Source: Dendrophyllia cribrosa
Lineage: Eukaryota; Cnidaria; Anthozoa; Scleractinia; Dendrophylliidae
NCBI GenBank assembly: GCA_024195265.1
Contig: JAJLRJ010000004.1
Span: 28,718,434 to 28,782,433 of the forward strand
Reading direction: 5' to 3'
Length of the DNA stretch: 64,000 nt
The translations under genes were made by a program, and so were the position numbers. Positions 41,842-54,257 of the stretch are shown here, one piece after another. The notes below the pieces were generated by a model. That model ran no database searches. It was given only the letters and a program-made list of their open reading frames with translations, and had not been told where the DNA came from. The stretch's first letter is position 1. Each line of letters opens with the position of its first letter.

Positions 41842-42282
41842 ATAATTTTCAAAGCAACGACAACTGACTTGATTTTAAAAGACATGTTTCGACAATCCTT
41901 TGTCATCTTCAGTTTGAAATTTTAAGTTACAAAGTTGAATTTATACTAAGTAAATGAAAATGCTAATGAGAGAAAACACCTTTGACAAATAAATGAAAGA
42001 ATGTGTGACAATACGTGATTAAAAAGAAAGTTTTAAATTAACATGATGCAACTGTTGGTTCAAAGAAGGTTGTTCCCATCAATCACGTATTGTCACACAT
42101 TCTTTCATTGTCACACATTCTTTCATTTATTTGTCAAAGGTGTTTTCTCTCATTAGCATTTTCATTTACTTAGTATATATTCAACTTTGTAACTTAAAAT
42201 TTCAAACTGAAGATGACAAAGGATTGTCGAAACGTGTCTTTTAAAATCAAGTCATTTGTCGTTGCTTTGAAAATTATTACTT
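41842..42282. mobile_element. Inverted pair of Penelope-like terminal segments
   Basis: Arms of about 185-200 bp (41842-42026 and 42078-42282) are near-perfect inverted copies around a 52-base spacer. Each contains CTGAAGATGACAAAGGATTG, then TCGAAAC, a degenerate hammerhead-like core. The right arm has an extra tandem copy of TTGTCACACATTCTTTCA. Inverted terminal segments are usual for Penelope-like insertions. Confidence 0.65.
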
Positions 42283-42571
42283 GCTTGCTATTATCCAGAC
42301 CCTTTGGAAACATCAGGTGTTACAAATTCTATAGATCGTTTTCAAACAATTATATGTAGCAGACGCTAAGCGCAGGAAAACATGTGCAAGCTACTTACAA
42401 TAAATTGGTTCAGAAAGTGGTGCAAAAGTATTTAGACAATCACAAAGTGTAGCAATTTTGGCACTCCATTGGAATCCTCTCTAATGTCATCAACTGGTCA
42501 TGTCTTGTTTTTCATTACCAACATGTCAAAAAATTATTACAAACAAAAGTGCCAATCGAACCACAGATATT

Positions 42572-42577
42572 TTTATT
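42572..42577 (-). terminator. Polyadenylation signal of the 592-residue gene
   Basis: On the - strand AATAAA lies 16 bases after the stop codon. Confidence 0.6.
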
Positions 42578-42592
42578 TGATATTGCCATACT

Positions 42593-45500
42593 TCAGGATC
42601 TAATTGAATTCCAGAAGGAATTTTGATTAGAAAGCCTCTGATTGATGAGGTCCAGTGCACTAGAAAACACATACGGCCATTTGGTAAAAGCTACCTTGTA
42701 CCTTGTGGTGATTCTGGGAATAGTATTCAGTTCCTTGAACTTTAAATTGTCATAACGCAAAAGGGCTGCATTCCTCTTCACCTCAGCAGGATTTTTGCGT
42801 TTTCTTTTCCTGCCTTTCTGGCCTGGCTGATTTTCAACATTGCAAGCACATTGCTGGCCATTATGATGCACACAACACTTTACAACTTTGTTCCTTGTCT
42901 TGCGCTTTTTCACCTCAGTTGCAAGTGCGCCTTTCATAACAGACTTTGCAAGGGATTTTTCAGAGTAGTTTGCCAGAATTCGTCTTCCAGAGGTGGTGTA
43001 TCGTCCAGTCTGCACATAATTAGCTACAGTAAGTCCTCCATTAGCACTGGGTTTTAAACAGCCTCCAACATCACTGAGTTTGACAACAAGATCTCCCTTG
43101 GGGGATAAAGACTTTCTCTTTGAGGGACTGGAATTAGAGTAGGAAGATTGTCCTTCATATCGTCTGTTCATGTTTATGTCCAAAGGAACAAGCTTAATCT
43201 CAGGAGAAAAAAGTCCATTTTGGCCCACTGAAAGACGCCTCATTTCAGATTTCTCACTTTTTGCAAGCCCACTAGGCTCTTCAATTTGCATTTTTATAAA
43301 CACTTCTGTTTCCAAAGGAACACTGGTCTCTGCTTCCATTGGGAGAACCCTATCTGTAGGAAGAATCTCAAACTGTTTTGAAATAACAGTTTCAGTATTC
43401 TGTGGATCAGGACTTTCTGGAGGCGAGTAACTGTGAAAATCTGGCCAGACATCGGCGCAACCATACATGACGTGGTCTTTAAATGATGTAAAACCTGTCG
43501 AGTATGTGCTTTCGTCTGATAGTGCACTGGGTTCAGAAGCATCTGCTGTGGATGAGCTTGACGTGACAGAAGGTTCATATGTTACATCCTGTTAGACAAC
43601 AAATGGAAAGCTCAAGAATTAGAAGTACACAGTATTAGGGACCCTAAGCATAAAGAATGTTGGCATTATGATGATAACCAGAAGTTGATTGTTCATAATT
43701 ATCTTTGCACGTTTTGACATCATTGTGTCAAGACACAGATGTCTACAGAAGATATTCCCTTGCATGGTGAGAAGTACAAAATGTACAAGCGCACCATAAA
43801 AAGAAACACCACACTTCCTGTTGGTGTTTGTGATGTCTCGCATGTCAACATTCTTGTTGCTTAAAAATCTCATATTATTATTGCGAACATGATAATTTGG
43901 GTGTAAGACAAATGAGAACACAAGGTCTAGGAAATGAACTGAATTTGGTAACTACCTCATACAATTAATTTTTTTTTAGAATCAAAATTAACACTTGCAA
44001 ACTTGCAAACTGCCAGTTATTTTTGAGAATTTGCTAGGCAGATAAGAAAAGGTCATCAAGCAAATTTTTGAAAAAAAATAATTTTTAACAGCTGTGAGTC
44101 AAAAAATAAAATAAAGAAAAATAATTAAAAAAAACAAAAACAGTTTTTTGGTGGAGTGTTGTTGCAGAAAATATCTGTTGTAGTTCAATTTTATCCTTGG
44201 CTCAATTTTTATTTTCCATTGTTCTTTTCTATGCTAATATGTGATAATGAATGTAAAACAAAGCAAAATTAAAATTGAACCAAGGATAAAATTGAACTAC
44301 AACATATTCATACCCTCACCATGTAGGAAATTGGAAAATTCTAGAGTGGTGAAAGATCCAGGAAATTTTGGAGGGGAAGGGGGCTGGACGGTGAAATAAG
44401 TAATTCCAGATGGTCCTTGTCATTTATTCAATATTTGAATTTTGAGTTTTGGCACTCTTGGTGTTAAGCCTGGTTCACACAAGTGACACAACAACATAAA
44501 AACATGGACATGGCTAGGGCTGCAACGATGCATTTTCTCACGATACGATACATATAGTGCCACGATACGAAACACGATACGATACATTTTTCCACCAACA
44601 CGGGAAGACATTTTGTGACGAACCGCATGTTTTTCCCGTGGGCGTGCAAGACTGTGTCAGCTGACAACTAATGTGAAGTATGTGAAGCTATACGAAGCAA
44701 GGATGGAACTTTCTTGTACCATTGTTTAATAAATAGCTGTAAAAAGGCTTGGACTTGGGTAAGGGGTCATTTAAGACAGTAATTTCTGAATGTTGATGAA
44801 GAATCATAATATCATAATATAGCGACATGTTGTTCAAACATCGATATTCGTATCGTGACAAAAAACATCCCGGTTCACCGGTGTATCGTTGCAGCACTAG
44901 ACATAGCATATAGAAAAGATCAGGTTTTTTTCCTTACCAATACAATGTATGTTATATTTACGTTATTATGTTCCTATCATGTCGTTATGTTGTGTTGTTC
45001 ACACTTGTGATAAATAACCTTGATATAAGTTATGGTTTGCATTTGTGTGACCTCGTTGTTGTAATTACGCCGGAAGAGGTACATGTACATACAAGTCAAC
45101 TGAAATGAAAAGGCTACTTACAAGGTTACATGTCCTTTTGCTCCCTGACAATATGTATTCATCTGTTACATCTGACATTGCTTCATCACTGGATTCTTCT
45201 TCACCTTTAGGCTTATGGTTGACATATTGCTTGTTGATATTTCTTGGGCTGCCCCATATAACAGGACTAAGACGCACATGTGCAATAAGTTCTCCCTTTG
45301 AAGATGAGTGGCTAGAAGATAATGATGTTGCAGAATTCCTTCTGCAGGGCTGCACATCAACTGCTTTCACATCCACTTTATTATTCATTACACATGACGT
45401 TGGCAGAAGTTGGACAGGCATGGCAGTCTCGTTTGTCTCTCTTTCCGTATTACATGAGCTTGTGTCAGTGTACTGATGATCAAGCACTTGTGTCATACAA

Positions 45501-45904
45501 GAGTAGTTAACAAAGGGATACTGTGAACCAATTGTTTCTTTGGCCACATTTAGTGAATCTACACCATTGTTTAGATGTTGATCTTCTCCTGGTAAATTAA
45601 AGTAGTTAATGGGGGCACTTTGAGCAGATGTTTTCGTCACACTTACATCTTTGGATGCATTTGGTGTGTTTGCACCAGTCTTCGCATGATCACTTACTCC
45701 TGACACAAAAGAGTAGCTGACAACAGGATGTTGGACAGAAATGCCAGTCCCATTTAATTCTTTGTCCTCAGTTAGAGTGGGGTCACTGCTTTTTCTCTTG
45801 GCGACATAATTGTGATATTGTTGCAATGCATTGGGTGGCAGTTCCCCTGGTGACAGACGTGACAGGCACACACGAGCGTAAGGCATATTCCTTGGATCAA
45901 GCAT
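42593..45904 (-). CDS. Unrecognised 592-residue host protein, two coding exons
   Basis: The coding exons are 45904-45122 and 43588-42593. The donor is CTT|GTAAGT, the acceptor is AACAG|GATG, and the phase is 0. The ATG at 45904 sits in a strong context (ACCACCATGC). The protein is Ser/Thr/Asn-rich and probably largely disordered, with an acidic segment (EEESSDEAMSD), a Cys/His patch (CCVHHNGQQCACN) and a nuclear-localisation-like basic run (KGRKRKRKNPAEVKR). It ends in a better conserved-looking tail with FTKWPYVFSSALDLI. A nuclear role is inferred; I do not recognise the family. Two further exons upstream (47739-47647 and about 48450-48363) splice in frame-compatible fashion but have no usable ATG, so they are probably 5' leader. 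Confidence 0.65.
44171..44308. mobile_element. Hairpin MITE, family C, copy 1
   Basis: GTTGTAGTTCAATTTTATCC and its reverse complement form the ends of a 138-bp hairpin. Related copies are at 63435-63570 and 63571-63738. Confidence 0.82.
44466..45030. mobile_element. Inverted-end element interrupted by a hAT-like MITE
   Basis: GGTTCACACAAGTGACACAA at 44472 is inverted against the ACTTGTGATAA and TGTTGTGTTGTTCACA region near 44975-45025. Inside it is the 44513-44899 unit. Confidence 0.45.
44513..44899. mobile_element. hAT-like MITE
   Basis: The ends are CTAGGGCTGCAACGATGCA and TGTATCGTTGCAGCACTAG, the TAG-GGCTGCAACGAT type common in hAT-derived MITEs. Tandem CACGATACGATACAT words lie near the left end. 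Confidence 0.65.
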
Positions 45905-45913
45905 GGTGGTCAC

Positions 45914-46625
45914 TAAAATTAATTTTTGAAGAACAGGAACATGTCAGTGAAATACATATAATTATCAGGGATCAGAGTGAGAAATTAATGGTTGGCCAGT
46001 TTTCCCAGATAACCAAAATTCACTGTAATGTTGTAGCAATCAAGTCATACCAAATGGTTGCCTCTTGGCAACTAAATGTGCCATGGCACAAATCCCTGTT
46101 ATCAAATGGTTTGTCTCCAATGAGAATATAAAAAACTAAATTAAAAATAAAGGAAGCAAATTAAACCTAAAACTAAAATTATTTTCTTAAACTTATTAAT
46201 AATTCATGATGAGGACACAAAGATTTTGTGGCTTTTATCTGCAAATAGTTGATCTTTTAAAACTACAATGTACATGTAAATTGTAGTCTTTATGGGATTC
46301 AAGAATTCTGATAACTTTTGGAATGTCTCAATGCTGCTACAAGCTATCACCCTTGAGATCTGTTTCTATCACAGGAAGCCCAAGCTCAAAATCAGTGTTA
46401 TTGCATAATGGAATCTTTGCTGTGAACAAATATATAGATGTTGTACTACAAAGTATACTAAGTTAACTTGAATCATTAAGGTTTGTATGTGAATACAATG
46501 GATTTGCTTTTTATGGCAGAAATTCAAACGTTTTTTCAATAAAATCGACTTAACTTGATGCGGTGTTGTTTGACTGATTTGAAGTAATTTCGATGAGTAA
46601 TCACTTTTTAGAAAACAACATTATG
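45914..46625. other. Intron sequence with a short inverted-end repeat
   Basis: CAGGGATCAGAGTGAGAAAT near 45967 and GGCACAAATCCCTG near 46085-46099 may be the ends of a small hAT-like remnant. Nothing else is recognised. Confidence 0.35.
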
Positions 46626-47405
46626 CAGGGTTTGAAATTAACTTTTCCCTAAAGGAGCCAACTGGCGACTAACCTAAAAATTTTGGTCACCAGATCATAG
46701 GGTTTAGTCGCCAAAGTGTTTTTTTTTTCGTTAACTCCAAAATTTCCATTCTACAGTAAAAACACAAAATTTTACTTTTCTTTGCCTATCATATAACAAA
46801 GCTGTTTCATTTAACAGGGTGAGTATACAAGCAGCTATTAAAGGAGAGACTCACAAAAGCCATGTAACAATTTATCAGAGTGCTGTGTTTCAGAGAGCTT
46901 GTTTGTCAACAGTCTTGCAAAGTCTTTGGTTCCTTTTCTCTTATTATTTCTGTCATTTCTATTTTGTGTGGAACTGTATTGGGACTCTTGTTAAGTTACA
47001 TTAACTAGACATCCAGAGCCCTCTTTCCATACTCTGATTTAACTACATGTAAATGTACAACACAACTATTTGTTCTTCACCGATATGCAACAACTTTGAA
47101 CATCATAGGAAACACCTGTTTGTTAGCCAGTGCACCCACGATACCTATTGGGAGAAACTGCTGAAACAATATGGTGCCGGGTAAACAACTGACGATCGTA
47201 AAATCGCCACTGTGTCTCACTTCAACTGTTCACAGGAGCCTTAAGTTTTTACTAACAATAAAATCCATTTACCTTAGAGTTACAGGTAAAAATGCCGAGG
47301 GGTCTAAAGGTTAGTCACCTGCTGGTGACCAGCTCTGAAATTCTGGTTGCCAACACTCAATTTTTGGTTACATTGGCAACCAGTCAGTCGCAATTTCGGA
47401 CCCTG
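46626..47405. mobile_element. hAT-like non-autonomous element, 780 bp
   Basis: It starts CAGGGTTTGAAATTA and ends TCGCAATTTCGGACCCTG, inverted imperfect ends of the hAT type. Subterminal GGTCACCAG/CTGGTGACC blocks are also inverted. The flanking 8-mers do not match, so the target duplication has decayed. Confidence 0.6.
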
Positions 47406-47646
47406 TAATATGCAATAACTTCTATTTTGAGTTTGGGCTGCCTGTGTTTCTGTGAAATAAATGGTCACTGGCTTGTGTAAAAGTACAATAAATGCTTTTC
47501 ACAGTGGCCATGCCGAAATCATTGGAATAAAATATATAGTTAACATTTCATTGTTCTGACCCTCATGCCCACCATGAAAACCATCTATACATCAAATTGC
47601 CAGCAATCCTTATAGCTAAATACAGAGAAACCAAACAAAACAATAC

Positions 47647-47739
47647 CTTGAGTGTAGCCAAGACTAAAGAGGAATGAGATGTTGCTATTATCTACTACAT
47701 GCGTTGCCTCTGAAATGCTCTCAGCTGTACTTCTGATGC
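47647..47739 (-). other. Putative 5' leader exon of the 592-residue gene
   Basis: Acceptor TATTCAG|GC and donor CAAG|GTATTG bound 93 bases with one open frame (ESISEATHVVDNSN...) that would join the next exon in frame. No ATG precedes it, so translation more likely begins at 45904. If an upstream start exists, the protein would be longer. Confidence 0.4.
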
Positions 47740-48362
47740 CTGAATACAAAATCATTTTGTTACTTTGTAGGTATATTTAGCAATAGGTTGAGTATAAACT
47801 GGAATATTAGGCTAAAAAACAAGGCAACATTTTGCATGGAAAATACTTGTTGAATAAGATGTCTTCAACTTGCCAAAACGTGTTTAAACTCATGAATATC
47901 GATCGCTGGGCTAACGTTCGATTCCTTTTAGTGGTGCCGCGTTTTTTTAAGGAAAATGGATATTACTACTAATATAATTATCGACTACGAATATAATACT
48001 CTTTCTGAAACGTCTACAATTATCTTATTTCGGGCACTAAACCTATAATGAACCACGCCAATCTTTATATACAACTTCACAACTGACAATCTTTTCCGAT
48101 CACGTAAGCGTGATATTTTCTCATTTTCTTGCGAGCGTTTTATACCACTGAAATCACCTCTTATATTTGACAAGGGCAAAATAAAAGGGCAATTCATCTA
48201 ACTAGAAGAAAAATAAGAGATTGCTCGCAGTCTAAATTCACCGCGAAAAAACGACAATGGCAAGTTAGCGGCATAGTTTTGAGCTACGCAATATAAGCTG
48301 CCCGGTTACTATGAGGACTTCAACAGAACATTATAGATCAACTATTAAACCTAATCTTACCT

Positions 48363-48450
48363 TGAGAACTAGGGTAAGCAAATGAAGTTAACTATAGACT
48401 TGAGAGTATTGAATTTGACGTCAGCAACGTGAAAATTCTAAGAAAAACCT
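48363..48450 (-). other. Putative first exon of the 592-residue gene
   Basis: On the - strand a CTCAAG|GTAAGA donor is at 48362. The upstream sequence contains no ATG and no clear acceptor, so it is a candidate non-coding first exon. The start is approximate. Confidence 0.3.
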
Positions 48451-49017
48451 TTGTAATTTTTGTCCTTTGATTGAATCCCCGGCCGACCACTCAATCTCGT
48501 CTTACAAATCAAGAGTCCGCATTTTCATTTTTGGCTGTACAGCGGAAAAGATGTGTGTGGTACTCGCGATCGTCCCGCGTCCCGTGTCCAGAGGGAACAC
48601 GCACGACCGGGATACCCGCCGGTTTCTCAAATTTTGAAAGAAAGTGTGATAACAAAAGAAAAAAGTAAACAAAATAACAAGCACAAAAGTAAAAAAACTG
48701 TAATAAATATGGAGGAAAATGTTCAAGGATCCATTGATTATTTTATGTTACTCCCCGCGCGTGTACGTGGGAATTTCCAGACATGAACTATTGAAAGCAT
48801 TTCGAGAATGGCGGACAACCTGGGCGTGTAACCCGGGGCGTGTAATTTAAGTAATTCTATGCAATGTTTTCCTGCAGGAAGTTATTGTCGTCCCCTAGCC
48901 ACTAAAAGGGCCAAGCGAACGAGAATAAAAGGAAATTATTCCGCAAATTGTTTCCAAAGTAGACTGTACAGGGTCCAAAAAGGGTTTCAGAGCTTCGGGC
49001 ACAAAAAAACCGAACCC
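48451..49017. other. Intergenic, no gene recognised
   Basis: No supported reading frame is seen. A CACGCGCGTGTACGTGGG-like GC patch lies near 48755. Confidence 0.4.
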
Positions 49018-49100
49018 CTTCCCCCTCCCCCCTCCAACTCCCCCCTCCCCCTCCCCCTCCCCCTCCCCCTCCCCCCCTCCAACTCCCCCCTCCCCCTCCC
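49018..49100. repeat. C/T low-complexity tract
   Basis: Tandem CCCCCT units continue for about 80 bases; glycine- or proline-rich frames here are artefacts. Confidence 0.92.
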
Positions 49101-49155
49101 CCGAGGAACGAGGTTGGTATTACAAGCGATAACCTGATTTCATGATTACAACCCC

Positions 49156-49302
49156 CAGATACCACGCAGCTCTTAACAAGTCTAATTTCATTGGACCTGG
49201 GTATCACGCAGCTCTATTGTTTTCGGTGCTAGGGGCATTGTTGTGTTGTTTGTTCTATTGTTTTCTCAGCAAATCAGAGAAGATCTTGTAAGAGCTGCGG
49301 AC
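49156..49302 (+). repeat. Dispersed repeat, second copy of 31676-31822
   Basis: This is a direct copy at high identity, again next to a C/T-rich run. Confidence 0.8.
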
Positions 49303-50615
49303 TGCTGATTACAACACCAATGCCATCCCCAATCTCAATTTTTTTCGGCTTTCATTATTTCAATTTTGATGATTATTTTTGTACGTCACGTGATGTTGCC
49401 ATGGCAACCAAATTTTAATTTGTTCTGTCGACCAAGATGTTGAGATTTCGTGGTTCTATTTATTTCCCTTAGTAGTTTATTTTAGCATCGTTTAGATGCT
49501 CATAATTTGTCATAATTGATTTTGGTTAATTTTCGATCTATAGGGGTAGCTAGAGGTGATTTTCTGCCTGAAGAAAAAAAATCCGACTGGAGTGACCAGA
49601 TCAAAGACAACGGCTCATGACCATTCACAAAACAACTTACTTTATTCTAACTTATTTTTGCTAGTGTTAACAGTTTCGCGATACAAAAGCCCTGTTCTTG
49701 TAAAATTAAAAAAAAAAAAACGAAAACTTTATTTTCTTTGACATAAACAGTTCAATGAAAGACGGGTTCGTCAATTTGGCGGAAGAAATATCTTGCGAAA
49801 ATTAGTGAGAATAAAATATTGAGCAGTATCTTCCGGTAGCTTTCAGGTGGCGCTATTGGCGGTTTTCAGACTGTTTTTCCATTTTGTTTGCAATTGCCGA
49901 GTAAACCATTCTTGTGGGAAACGAGAATTGATACAAGTAGAAGAGCAACGAGAAAATTCGGCCTGATCTTAGGGTGATGTTTGTTTTAAGTAAATATATC
50001 CCAAGTCAATAAATTCAGAAAATTTATCCAGTTTGTACTTGGGAAATGTTGAGAAATATAAGAAAAAGCTCTTTCTCGCTTTAATGACTTTGAAAGGGTA
50101 TTTTATGGTAGTTTGACACTTAGGCACCAAACTGGTCATGGTTCAGTCGAACTGACAACGCTTGAAGGAATTGGCACATAAACAATATTATAACCAGTCT
50201 AGCGTTTACTGAGCGTGCTTCAATTGTGATTTGAAGAACAAGTTTGGCGGAAAATGAAGCTAGCCGTCGATCGGTGGGTTTATTTTTAAGTTCAAGCCCT
50301 GAAATTACTAATTGGTTTATAGAAAACAAATAAGTCCTCATAGGAAAGAACCGGCCAACTCCTTAACAAATACTCTTCTTCAAAGATGATTGCAGGTGAA
50401 AAAAACCTGCAGGCGTCAGTGAGTCAACCGTGAATATTATCAATGCATTCCCCGCTTTAAAATATGCGAGATATTTATGTTTGGGAAGTTAGTTGAACAG
50501 ATGGATACAACTTGAACGGCGCTATTTTGACGTTGGTGATGACCAGAATTTCATTATGATCGACATTTTCTATGATCGACATTTTATATGAGAAAAGTAC
50601 AATGATATACTGACC
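49303..50615. other. Intergenic region upstream of the GT31 gene
   Basis: No gene is recognised. Promoter elements for the next gene must lie toward its end, but no clear TATA box is seen. Confidence 0.4.
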
Positions 50616-53600
50616 ATGCTTTGGAAGCATGTGTTTTTTGTGGTCGTGGTATGCTCCCAGGTATCTCTTGTTACGATTCTTATATGTTTAATCAGGTCTT
50701 GCAACAAAACCCCGAAGCCTGCTGGAGTAGGAGAATGGACAAGGCAAACAAACAGTGCTAAATACTTATCTAATATGGCGGAAACTGTGGGTAGCAAGAT
50801 ATCTTCGTTCATTTATCTTCCAACTGCATCAACATCAACGCAAAAGCCAGTTCTCCTTCAAAACAACTCTATCCTGGGTAGAAACAACAAATTTTATAAT
50901 TTTAAAATTGGAGTGGACGATTGGACTCGTAGCAAAGGAAACGATACTTCGTACGAGGAGGTCAAGAGTCCGACTCAACGTCGGAAAAAGAGCTTAAAAC
51001 TTGTTGTTGCAATTCTTAGCGCTCCGATTAGATTTGATCGTCGTGAAGGGATACGCCGAACGTGGATGAGCCAATGCACTTCGGAAGAAGTCGTTTGTCG
51101 TTTCTTTACCGACAGTTTGTCCGACATGGAACCGAAGGTTCAAAATGTGCTCGCCAACGAAAGCTCCAGATATGGCGATGTAGAGTTTATGCCGATCCCT
51201 AAGGGATACAACTTCGGGCTTCGGTTGCTATGGCTCTTGGAATGGTCAGTGGAGAGATATGATTTTGACTTTTTTCTTAGAATGGACGATGACTACTTTG
51301 TCTGTTTGAAGAGGCTGCTATTTGAAATTCCCTTTCGCCCTCAAAAAAGGTAAGAATAGATAAATTCTATAGTCAGAGTCAGAGGAATTGCCATGGATAT
51401 AAGCAAGCCACTGCACGCATGGATATCATCTGATTGGTCAAGTCTCTACTGATCACGCCGGGCTAGCTATCAAGTCATATCAATGCAGTAGAAAACTTGT
51501 CTAAGTGAACAGGGAAATCAGTCGAAGGCAATACCAGTTCGTCTGGTTATAGCGCAAATTAACTTTCTCATATTCCATGGGTTGTCCATATAATAGACCA
51601 ATTCAGTTAAACTCAATCATGGCTAGCCATACACGGTTGCATAGTCAAAACGTCGCTGCACGCCTCGTTCGCTCAGCGATAAGTCATGTGGGACTGAATA
51701 GTTGAATGTTTCACCATAGGAGCTTTCAATATGAAGTATGCACTTTGATGACTGCTTTGTTATTTAAAGCGATGTCAGATCGAAGTGCATCATTACTAAG
51801 TGAATAAACTTCTGGTCTTATTCGTGTATCAGTTGTAGTGATATGCTGATATTTTGCTTTTCCTTTTTATTGCGGCCAGAACCATCTTTATAGTCTCTTT
51901 ATAAATCTAGTGTGTTTTCTTATACCAAAACTAAGATCAAATTTACAATTGTTTCAGTTTTATTGTATGGTGTAAAAGAAACACTTGGCCAAAACAAATA
52001 AAACCGACAAAACAAAAAAACAGAATTTCGAAAACATTTTAACATAAAACTTAAACTCAAGTTAAACTTGCTTAAACTGCACTTAAGCTTCATTGGAAAA
52101 AGAGAACGATACATCTTCAAACTATTCTTGGCAAAATGTTTTAACATAAATATCACTGGAAATAAAACGTTTATCATGTAAACGTACTAGGATTTTTTTT
52201 TAAATATAACTGAGTTATGAACTTGAATATGACGGGTACCCGTAATAATCTTATGATTTGTTTAAACAGCGAGATGTCTCCTTGCGATCGCACAGCAAAA
52301 TATCGTTTTCTAAATAAGAGCAGGTAGAACTTCAAGCAAATGTTGCATTTTCCAAAACATTCACCTTTTTCTATTATTTCCTCTTTAGGGTTAAATGTAA
52401 TTAACGTATAAACGTTTGAAGTTGTCCTTCTGAGTAGCATCTTGAATAACGAGTAAACTCTCTGGTGATGCCGTGGATCGGCGAAAGATTGAAATAAAAC
52501 AAACTTAATACAGTAGCTTAAGGCATCACTTGACCCGTGTACTCGTCGTTTGTATAAGCAATGTAGCGTAGCACCGCGAAATTGATTGTATCATATTTGT
52601 TGCGACTTTTCTGACATTTTAATCCTGTTTAATACTCCTCTAGTCAGCTGGCCAAACGGGATCGAACGCAAGTTGAAAAATGACAGCTTGCATTGACATG
52701 CGCGGGGTGGCCAAACGGCACCGCGGTCAAACGTCCGAGGCGTTTTTTGTTTTATTTAGTGGGATTTTATTTAATATTAAATGAAAATATGGGCAAGGAT
52801 GTATAAAAAAATTAGTTGACGTTACTATCTTTTAATTTTTCTCAAATAATGAACTTCCAAGTAAAGTTGATGGGTTAATCGTCAGTTATTTTATAAGGAA
52901 CCCTTAAAAGATACCCATTTGTGGGTGTGGCTCATATTAACTTTTACCAATGTATAAAGAGGTACCAATGTCTTTCTGAAAGGCTGTTCCTGTTTCTTTT
53001 AGCATATATTTTCTGGATAAGTACCCTGAAGGGTAGGAGGATGACTCCGACAGCGATCATGATTATCCGTTGTTATTTTTTATTGCAAATTTCAGAACAC
53101 ATATCTCTGAAATTTAATACAGTGCATTTATTTATTTACTTATTATACAATAGTGTCGAAGAAAGACGAGTGGTCTCACTTAATTTACTTACCACATTGC
53201 AGGCTCTATTGGGGTTACGTTCACTGCGAGGTGGAGGGCCTGGTACGGATCGACGAGGGCTTCCTCATTTTATCAGGGGACCTGGTGCAAGAGTTCATGA
53301 GCAAAAAACACGATTTACTTTGTCATCCTTTTGGTGACCAAACTGTTGCGATTTGGATGAACGATGTTAAAAACGTTATTTATTTCCACGATCCACGGAT
53401 ATATCATGATGTGACCGCTCATATCCCCGAGTTCAAGTCACTTCAAGAGGTGTGCGGTACATATATCAGTCTACACGGATCGTATCTGCACGAAATGCTC
53501 CTGTACTGGAAAACAGCTTCACGGAACAATTATTCAACGTACTGGGTTCCTTCAATTCAACCAATCAGCAACTTGTGTCCGCTAAGCACGCGTTTTGATT

Positions 53601-53704
53601 GGCGGGCCATGGGAGGCCCTCCTTATGGCTGGGAACCAAAACCTTGCGTGCTTAAACCGCTGTGGAAACTGGGGAATATGCACAGGGGGAGGAATATGAT
53701 GTAA
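50616..53704 (+). CDS. GT31-family beta-1,3-galactosyltransferase-like protein, two exons
   Basis: Exons are 50616-51349 and 53203-53704 (donor AG|GTAAGA, acceptor TTGCAG|GC, phase 2), together 411 residues. Residues 5-26 are a hydrophobic signal anchor, fitting a type II Golgi protein. Family motifs are ILSAP (133-137), IRRTW (146-150), GYNFGLRLLWLLEW, FLRMDDDYF with the metal-binding DxD at 224-226, then LYWGYVHC across the splice, CHPFGDQ (about 285-291) and CGTYISLHGSY. The enzyme would add beta-1,3-linked galactose or a related sugar from a UDP donor to glycans. The LYWG segment recalls the B3GALT6 branch, but the acceptor cannot be decided from sequence. An AATAAA lies at 53843. Confidence 0.85.
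51350..53202 (+). other. Intron of the GT31 gene with repeat fragment
   Basis: It contains, at 52715-52850, an inverted copy of the 24270-24400 sequence of the large transposon. The remainder is AT-rich, with no coding frame supported. Confidence 0.7.
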
Positions 53705-53727
53705 TTTAAGAGGTGTGCAGTAAACAA

Positions 53728-54000
53728 ATGTTAGGAACCACACAAGGTTAGGGAAGTAGTGCTAATCTCGCCTTCGCCCATGAGCGTTTAAAGCGATATG
53801 GAACAGCTGAGGAGATTCTAAAAGCTGATGCGAGCCTGCAGTAATAAAGAGTTAAATAACAGCAAAGTTTTCAAAGGGTAGCAACTCTTGGAACCACCCT
53901 GGTTTAGGAAAGTAGGGCTAATCTTGCCTTCTCGCGTTTAAAGCAATATGGAGCAGCGGAGATTCTTAAATCTGACGTGAACCTGCGAACCTGCAGCGAG
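53728..54000. repeat. Imperfect tandem duplication, about 155-bp spacing
   Basis: GTTAGGAACCACACAAGGTTAGG at about 53729 recurs in diverged form at about 53887 (CTTGGAACCACCCTGGTTTAGG). Each is followed by GGAAGTAG, GCTAATC, GCCTTC, GCGTTTAAAGC, ATATGGA and GGAGATTCT. The first copy covers the 3' untranslated region of the GT31 gene. Confidence 0.75.
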
Positions 54001-54257
54001 AGCAGTCCTGACCTGATAAAGAAACTGTCGCTGTTCACCACTGGCAGGATGTATTTGCAAACAGAAATGAAAGTTAAAATTTGGCAAAAAGAAAAATTAT
54101 TTGACCATGACTCGAACTTTATGCAAACTTCTACGTCGCTGAGGAACTCCTAGCCTGTTCCAGGCGCTAGGACGGGGAGCAGCTAAAAAAAGGCGCACGA
54201 ACGAGCGGAAAAACAGGGGGAGGTGAGACTCTGTCAGCACTCGCGATAATAGGGAGT

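Noticed and set aside
48902..49207. Glycine-rich protein on the - strand
   Set aside because: It is a translation of a CCCCCT low-complexity tract.
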